This document shows, in pieces, positions 44,180-47,858 of a DNA stretch of 47,858 nt; position 1 is the first letter of the stretch, and the number at the start of each line of letters is the position of its first letter. The position numbers were made by a program, and so were the translations under genes. This stretch comes from Terriglobia bacterium. GTDB lineage: Bacteria > Acidobacteriota > Terriglobia > UBA7540. The DNA lies in NCBI GenBank assembly GCA_020072655.1, contig JAIQGH010000026.1, positions 1-47,858 of the forward strand, in the 5' to 3' direction. The notes beneath the pieces were generated by a model. The model was not told the DNA's origin. It did no database searches and saw nothing but the letters and a program-made list of their open reading frames with translations.

Positions 44180-44986
44180 CTAGGGAAAGAACACAAGGAT
44201 CAGCCGGACCAACAGGACGTCCGCCAGGACGATCCCGAGGCTGGACAGCACGACCGAGCTTGTGGCCGCTCGTCCGACCCCTTCGGTCCCTCCCCGCGTC
44301 CGCATTCCCTGAAAGCAGGCGATCAGCCCGACGATCAGCCCGAAGACCGCCGTCTTCAGCGTGGGCGGAAGAAAATCGTTGAACGTCAACGTCTTGGTTC
44401 CGGCCTCCAGGAACAGTTGCAGCGAGGTTGGCTCGGTAAGCGTGTTGGTGAGCCAGCCCATGAGGATGCCGCAAGCATCGGCCGCCAAGGTCAGCAGGGG
44501 AAGCATCAGGATGCAGGCCTGGACGCGCGTGGCGACCAGATATTTGTAAGGGTTGACGGCGGACGCCTCGATGGCGTCGATCTGCTCCGTGACCCTCATC
44601 GAGCCCAGTTCGGCTCCAATCCCCGCTCCCACGCGGCCCGCCACAATCAGGCCGGTAACTATCGGACCGCTTTCTTCGACCAGGGAGTGAACGATGACCG
44701 CCGGGAGCAGGGACTGCGCTCCGAATCGGCTGAAGCTGGCATAAGTTTGCAGCGACAAGACCACGCCCGTCGCCGCCCCGGCCAGCGCCACCAGGGGCAG
44801 CGATTTCGATCCCACTTCGTCAAGCTGGCGGACCAATTCTCGGCCTTCGTAGGGCGGAGAAATGGCGGCCTTCGCCAGTCGCGCGCAGAAGTTCCCCAGC
44901 TCACCAAACCACTCGAAGAGCGAAAGGGCTTTGGGAGCTTCAAAATCTGCCAGGCGTGAATTCAGCTTCGCTAAAGCACTTTGCAT
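44180..44986 (-). CDS. mlaE: MlaE-like lipid transporter permease
   Basis: A 268-residue permease with five or six membrane helices and the MlaE/DUF140 signatures: YEGRELVRQLDEVGSKSLPL, ALAGAATGVVLSLQTY, GRVGAGIGAELGSMRVTEQI, DAIEASAVNPYKYLVATRV and FQGMRTRGGTEGVGRAATSS. With MlaF and the MCE protein it should move phospholipid between inner and outer membrane. It starts at ATG 44986; a hairpin (45008-45026) lies just upstream. Confidence 0.93.
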   Translation of the reverse strand: MQSALAKLNSRLADFEAPKALSLFEWFGELGNFCARLAKAAISPPYEGRELVRQLDEVGSKSLPLVALAGAATGVVLSLQTYASFSRFGAQSLLPAVIVHSLVEESGPIVTGLIVAGRVGAGIGAELGSMRVTEQIDAIEASAVNPYKYLVATRVQACILMLPLLTLAADACGILMGWLTNTLTEPTSLQLFLEAGTKTLTFNDFLPPTLKTAVFGLIVGLIACFQGMRTRGGTEGVGRAATSSVVLSSLGIVLADVLLVRLILVFFP

Positions 44987-45007
44987 TCCGGCTCCTCAAT
45001 CCTGTAA

Positions 45008-45026
45008 GGGAGGGCTTCGCCCTCCC
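45008..45026. repeat. Perfect hairpin upstream of mlaE
   Basis: GGGAGGGC-TTC-GCCCTCCC, with outer GTAA and GCTAC, in the gap between the sortase gene and mlaE. It has no T-run. It could attenuate read-through from srtD or be a REP unit. Confidence 0.5.
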
Positions 45027-45091
45027 GCTACCGAACGCTGTAAGCGCCGCTCGGCGCCTGCCCTGACGCAGGAGGGGAGCGGCGGATTTGC

Positions 45092-45772
45092 TCACGGCGC
45101 GGCCGCCTCCACGCGTTTGGCCCGAACCACCAGGCGTTCCGGCGCCGCCCCGATGTATGAAAACGGATAACAGGTGACGAGCGTCAGTACGCCTCGGCGA
45201 GTCGGTTGGAGCGCTCCGATATCATCCGGCGCGACCACGCGCCTCCAGACGACCTCATAGTGGTCTGTGCCCTCGGGTGAAATGAGATCGATCACATCGC
45301 CCACGCGGACGTTGCGAAGCGGCCGGAAGAAGGTGTCGCGGTGGCCCGCAATCACCATATTGCCGCCCCCTCCAGGCAACCCACTGCCCGTCAGATGGCC
45401 GGCTCCCAGTTTCAGAGTGTTTCCGTCGGTCCCCTCCAGAACCATCACTGACAGTCCGATGCGAGGATTCTCCAAACTACCCACGACGGAGCCAGGAGCC
45501 GGCGCCCAACTGGAATGTGACCACGAGCCCGCGAGAAATTGCGCCCGCAGATGTTTGAGAACCTCGCGAGCGCGCGCCTGGCCGGCCGCCGCTTCCACCA
45601 TCACCATTCCACAATAGGCCAGCGCCATGACCCCGAGGCTGAGGCACAGCAGCTTGATACCCCCGAGCAGGCGCGCCACGCGCCGGTGCGGAAAACCCAA
45701 TGATCGCCCCGAACTCCACGACGATTCCTCCCAAGAGCCTGCTGCATGCGATCCAAAAAGGAAGCGTGCCAT
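45092..45772 (-). CDS. Class D-type sortase
   Basis: A 226-residue cysteine transpeptidase. One membrane helix (about residues 36-60, GGIKLLCLSLGVMALAYCGM) is followed by the sortase beta-barrel. Catalytic His144 is in IAGHRDTFFRPL, Cys201 is in TLVTCYPFSYIG, and Arg213 is in APERLVVRA. The TLVTCYPF...GxAPERLVVRA pattern fits class D and related enzymes of Gram-negatives. The gene lies 112 bases downstream of a small protein ending in a sortase-type sorting signal, its probable substrate. The Gram-negative acceptor is unknown. Confidence 0.9.
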   Translation of the reverse strand: MARFLFGSHAAGSWEESSWSSGRSLGFPHRRVARLLGGIKLLCLSLGVMALAYCGMVMVEAAAGQARAREVLKHLRAQFLAGSWSHSSWAPAPGSVVGSLENPRIGLSVMVLEGTDGNTLKLGAGHLTGSGLPGGGGNMVIAGHRDTFFRPLRNVRVGDVIDLISPEGTDHYEVVWRRVVAPDDIGALQPTRRGVLTLVTCYPFSYIGAAPERLVVRAKRVEAAAP

Positions 45773-45801
45773 CCGAGCCTCCCGGAGTTTTTGGAAGAGG
45801 G

Positions 45802-45859
45802 GTAGGGGCGCAGCATGCTGCGCCCCTACTGCAGCTCCCCCCGATGGAATTCATCGGGG
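45802..45859. repeat. Pair of palindromic repeat units
   Basis: A perfect 28-base palindrome (GTAGGGGCGCAGCA and its complement, 45802-45829) is followed by a CCCCGATG...CATCGGGG unit (45839-45859) of the family seen inside hicA at 3719. It lies between the sortase gene and its putative substrate gene. Confidence 0.75.
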
Positions 45860-45884
45860 TGAGGCGGCGATTCGACCCAACAGG

Positions 45885-46199
45885 TTAGCAGTAACGCTTC
45901 GACAAGCGGTGGGCAGCAGCCCCGGCGCCGAGCGAGGTCAATCCCAACAGCGCGATGAGGGGCAGAGGACTGGCCGTTTTGGGCATCTCGCCACCAGCAG
46001 TGGCTCCCTGTTCCGAGGATTGCGGAGACCCAGGCTGGGTGCTCGGACTGTATGGTTGCGCTGACGGCTCCGACTGCGCAGAGCTCTGTCCGCCCCCCGT
46101 GTCGGACTGCGGTGGCGCCGTTTGCCACGCCGCGGCGAGTACCCCTAAGGCCAGCGACACCAGGACGGCCAAGAACACCGAGAGTTTCTTATGCCTCAT
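45885..46199 (-). CDS. Small exported protein with a sortase-type sorting signal
   Basis: A 104-residue protein from ATG 46199 with a GGAGGAA ribosome binding site. The signal peptide is VFLAVLVSLALGVLAAAW, followed by a Ser/Gln/Pro/Gly-rich stalk, then MPKTASP (residues 72-78), a hydrophobic helix (LPLIALLGLTSLGAGAAA) and the basic tail HRLSKRYC. This tripartite end is a cell-wall sorting signal of the LPXTA type with Met in place of Leu. It is upstream of, and in the same direction as, the sortase gene. The stalk suggests a surface or linker protein; no enzymatic domain is present. Confidence 0.78.
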   Translation of the reverse strand: MRHKKLSVFLAVLVSLALGVLAAAWQTAPPQSDTGGGQSSAQSEPSAQPYSPSTQPGSPQSSEQGATAGGEMPKTASPLPLIALLGLTSLGAGAAAHRLSKRYC

Positions 46200-46530
46200 G
46201 TTTCTGGTTCCTCCATTCTGCCGAAATTGATGCGTGCGAAGCCCTTTGCCCTTCACCGCATCAGCCATTCGTTGTGCATGAGATCGGCCAAAGTGTCCGA
46301 CCTTCGCATAAGTCGTTAGGATTGAGCGACAATGGAGGACCAAGAAGTCCGGGCGGGCGCAAAATGTCACCAGGCGCCTGTAGATTTTGCCGTTCGGCTA
46401 GGGCCGTATGCGCTCGTTGATCGAGCGGGAAAACCGTGCATGCTGCGGGGAAAGGAAGGCGACATCGCGGCGCACGCGCCGCCTTGCCGAGCACGCAGTC
46501 TCGCTGCAGAGACGCAGAGGCGCAGAGATG
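46200..46530. other. Gene-free stretch upstream of the sortase substrate
   Basis: No gene found here on either strand; short overlapping frames lack coding character. On the minus strand it would be a leader of up to about 330 bases for the small exported protein. It contains GGCAAAATCTACAGG...ATTTTGCGCC-type inverted sequence near 46360-46395, but no riboswitch class I can recognise. Confidence 0.35.
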
Positions 46531-47283
46531 CTACATCAGCACCGCAAGCCCCACCTTGCCCAGCACCCACACCAGCCACGCCCCGAGATAGACCAGCGAA
46601 ACGGAGAGCGGCTTGACCTGCCGCCGCGTGACCTCTGCGTAGCCGATGCCGAGCAGAGCAAGAATCCAGAAACTAAACAGGTCCATCGATCCGGCGAAGG
46701 CCAGGAGGGGCTTCGAGGTCTCAACGGGGTTGAGAAAGTAGCCCGGGTTAGTGGGTGCCGCGTTGTTGGGGTTGAAGGTTTCAGGATCACCGAAGAGGAT
46801 CACGGCGACGGACATCAACCCGCTGATCACACCCGGGAGGGTCGCGTAGGCGGCGACCGAAAGCGAGGTCTTGAAGTCGATCTTGGCGGCAAAAATGCCG
46901 TTCACGATGACCAGCCCTAGCGCTGCCACGATCACCAGGAAAATCACCGGCCCCACCAAGGCGACAACCTGGGCAAAAACGGCGCCGACGGTCGCTCCTT
47001 GATGAATCGCCTGCTGCATCTGATCGGCGGTCATGCTGGAGGCTCGCCCGCTCTGCTCTATGGCGTGACGAACTATTCGCTCCATGCCGATCTTTGCCAG
47101 CATGGTCTCGGTCACGGCCAGCGCGCCCACCACGCCGACGATGAGGGGATAGATGAATTCCGGTTTGCGCGCGATGTCCTGAAACGCCGAACCGGGCGAG
47201 ATGTAGACGTTGAGCCATCTCCACCAGAACGAATGGGTAGGTCCTGGAGGGTCCACGCTGGCTTTAACCATGTGGGTACTCAT
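46531..47283 (-). CDS. YIP1-family polytopic membrane protein
   Basis: About 250 residues from ATG 47283. Five hydrophobic segments (FIYPLIVGVVGALAVTETML, VVALVGPVIFLVIVAALGLV, YATLPGVISGLMSVAVILFG, LFSFWILALLGIGYAEVTRR, LVYLGAWLVWVLGKVGLAVL) and the N-terminal VYISPGSAFQDIARKPEFIY are typical of bacterial YIP1-domain proteins. Their function is poorly known. It is not linked to the sortase gene. Confidence 0.78.
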   Translation of the reverse strand: MSTHMVKASVDPPGPTHSFWWRWLNVYISPGSAFQDIARKPEFIYPLIVGVVGALAVTETMLAKIGMERIVRHAIEQSGRASSMTADQMQQAIHQGATVGAVFAQVVALVGPVIFLVIVAALGLVIVNGIFAAKIDFKTSLSVAAYATLPGVISGLMSVAVILFGDPETFNPNNAAPTNPGYFLNPVETSKPLLAFAGSMDLFSFWILALLGIGYAEVTRRQVKPLSVSLVYLGAWLVWVLGKVGLAVLM

Positions 47284-47487
47284 GGGAGGGCTCCTCGATG
47301 AACTTGTTGCCCCATTATGCCGCAAACTTGAGGCGGGGACGCCAGTTTCAGAGGTTCGTTCGTGCCACCGGCCTCAGGAGCGCGCCGTGAACTGGTTCCA
47401 GGTTTGACAGCGTAGAGAAGGCCGTGCTGCCGCGCCAGGTACAGTTCCGGGGAGCACGAGGTCGCCACGAGAGGTGAGGATGACGCC

Positions 47488-47858
47488 CTATTCTTTCTCG
47501 AACCTGACACCGTACACGGTTCCCCTGGGGCTCGGCTGCGCCCGCACGATGCGCCCGCGAGTTTCGACGGGAGTAGGCTCGTCGGGGGAGGGAAGAGTCA
47601 AGAACACCACGTCACCGACCCGATACTGCCGTTTACCCAGGAAGCACACCCCGCCCCTCGACACATCCAGGGTCTGCGCCCGCTCAACTTCGTCGTGGGT
47701 GTCTCGGACACGCAATAACATGCTCAACTTCAAACGCTTGTGCTTCCGTCGCTCTTCGCCTCGCTCGGCTGGGGGAGGAGCCTGCGCAGCTACCCCGGGC
47801 GCCGGAGGGTGCTCGCGCGGCCGCCAGCGAGTCGTTTCACCGCAGCGCTCGCAGTGGC
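47488..47858 (-). CDS. PilZ-domain protein with N-terminal zinc ribbon (partial)
   Basis: The frame is open to the window edge, so the N-terminus is missing. The visible part begins HCERCGETTRWR, a CxxC zinc-ribbon-like pair, then a Pro/Ala-rich linker, then a PilZ domain with the c-di-GMP motifs RRKHKRLKLSM (RxxxR) and LDVSRGGVCF (DxSxxG). It should sense cyclic di-GMP. A shorter start at 47733 (TTG) would lose the RxxxR motif and is less likely. Its last base is in the gap before the YIP1-family gene (47284-47487), which holds nothing else I can identify. Confidence 0.8.
   Translation of the reverse strand, partial: HCERCGETTRWRPREHPPAPGVAAQAPPPAERGEERRKHKRLKLSMLLRVRDTHDEVERAQTLDVSRGGVCFLGKRQYRVGDVVFLTLPSPDEPTPVETRGRIVRAQPSPRGTVYGVRFEKE

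Noticed and set aside
46200-46530. Cyclic di-GMP or other riboswitch in the leader of the sortase substrate
   Set aside because: A GGCAAAAT...ATTTTGCGCC inverted segment caught the eye, but it does not fit the conserved core of any class I know.

Overview
The window is GC-rich bacterial chromosome. It most likely comes from a member of the Acidobacteriota, probably a soil or subsurface lineage near the Terriglobia. This is inferred from the gene content: a TonB/ExbB/ExbD/ExbD/TPR cluster, a polytopic Pro-rich TonB, an MCE-OmpA fusion beside MlaE/MlaF, a class D-like sortase in a Gram-negative background, and an unlinked propionyl-CoA-type carboxylase operon. No rRNA, tRNA, CRISPR array, integrase or transposase gene was seen.

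Layout. 129-3423: haem A/O synthesis for cytochrome oxidase (ctaA, ctaB, a DUF420 membrane protein and two small unknowns). 3489-9857: an accessory island with four HicAB-type toxin-antitoxin modules in different states of decay, the 5' stub of an adenine methyltransferase, a BglII/BstYI-type endonuclease with an MT-A70 methyltransferase, an ART-like small protein, and three partial copies of a DpnI-type C-terminal winged helix. 10014-17321: a housekeeping run from a consensus promoter (rplU, rpmA, obgE, nadD, rsfS, rlmH, cobO, accD, folC, plsC). 17322-19329: an inverted-repeat cassette with a four-helix-bundle gene, a broken SDR gene and a secreted protein. 19375-23452: hslV, hslU, an FN3 lipoprotein, a broken transaldolase and a small membrane protein. 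23540-28190: a biotin-dependent acyl-CoA carboxylase operon (carboxyltransferase, biotin carboxylase, biotin carrier) with a MntA-HepT toxin-antitoxin pair between its first two genes.

From 28210 the minus strand dominates: a SurA/PrsA-like foldase lipoprotein, RidA, bifunctional Rel, a TPR lipoprotein with two ExbDs, ExbB and TonB, the secF-secD-yajC-tgt preprotein/queuosine cluster, the mlaD-mlaF-mlaE lipid transport set, a sortase with its probable substrate, a YIP1-family membrane protein and a PilZ protein that runs off the window. rpmB and an orphan sugar-type binding lipoprotein are on the plus strand.

The most unusual content is not an ordinary operon. (1) Toxin-antitoxin modules are bracketed by copies of the 3' end of the gene beside them (pccB around mntA-hepT; the DpnI-type gene around two hicBA modules). 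(2) Degenerate 7-8-mer inverted arrays occur as empty hairpins (14094, 23447) and also around a four-helix-bundle gene (17322-17807), resembling the intervening sequences of 23S rRNA but in intergenic DNA. (3) A related G-rich/C-rich array has gone in frame into tgt. (4) A palindromic REP/MITE-like family (CCCCGAT...ATCGGGG, often between GTAGCGCC ends) is scattered through the window, and one copy sits inside a dead hicA. Several genes carry small deletions (tal, SDR, FN3 protein, two hicA), so this genome, or this assembly, tolerates many short rearrangements.
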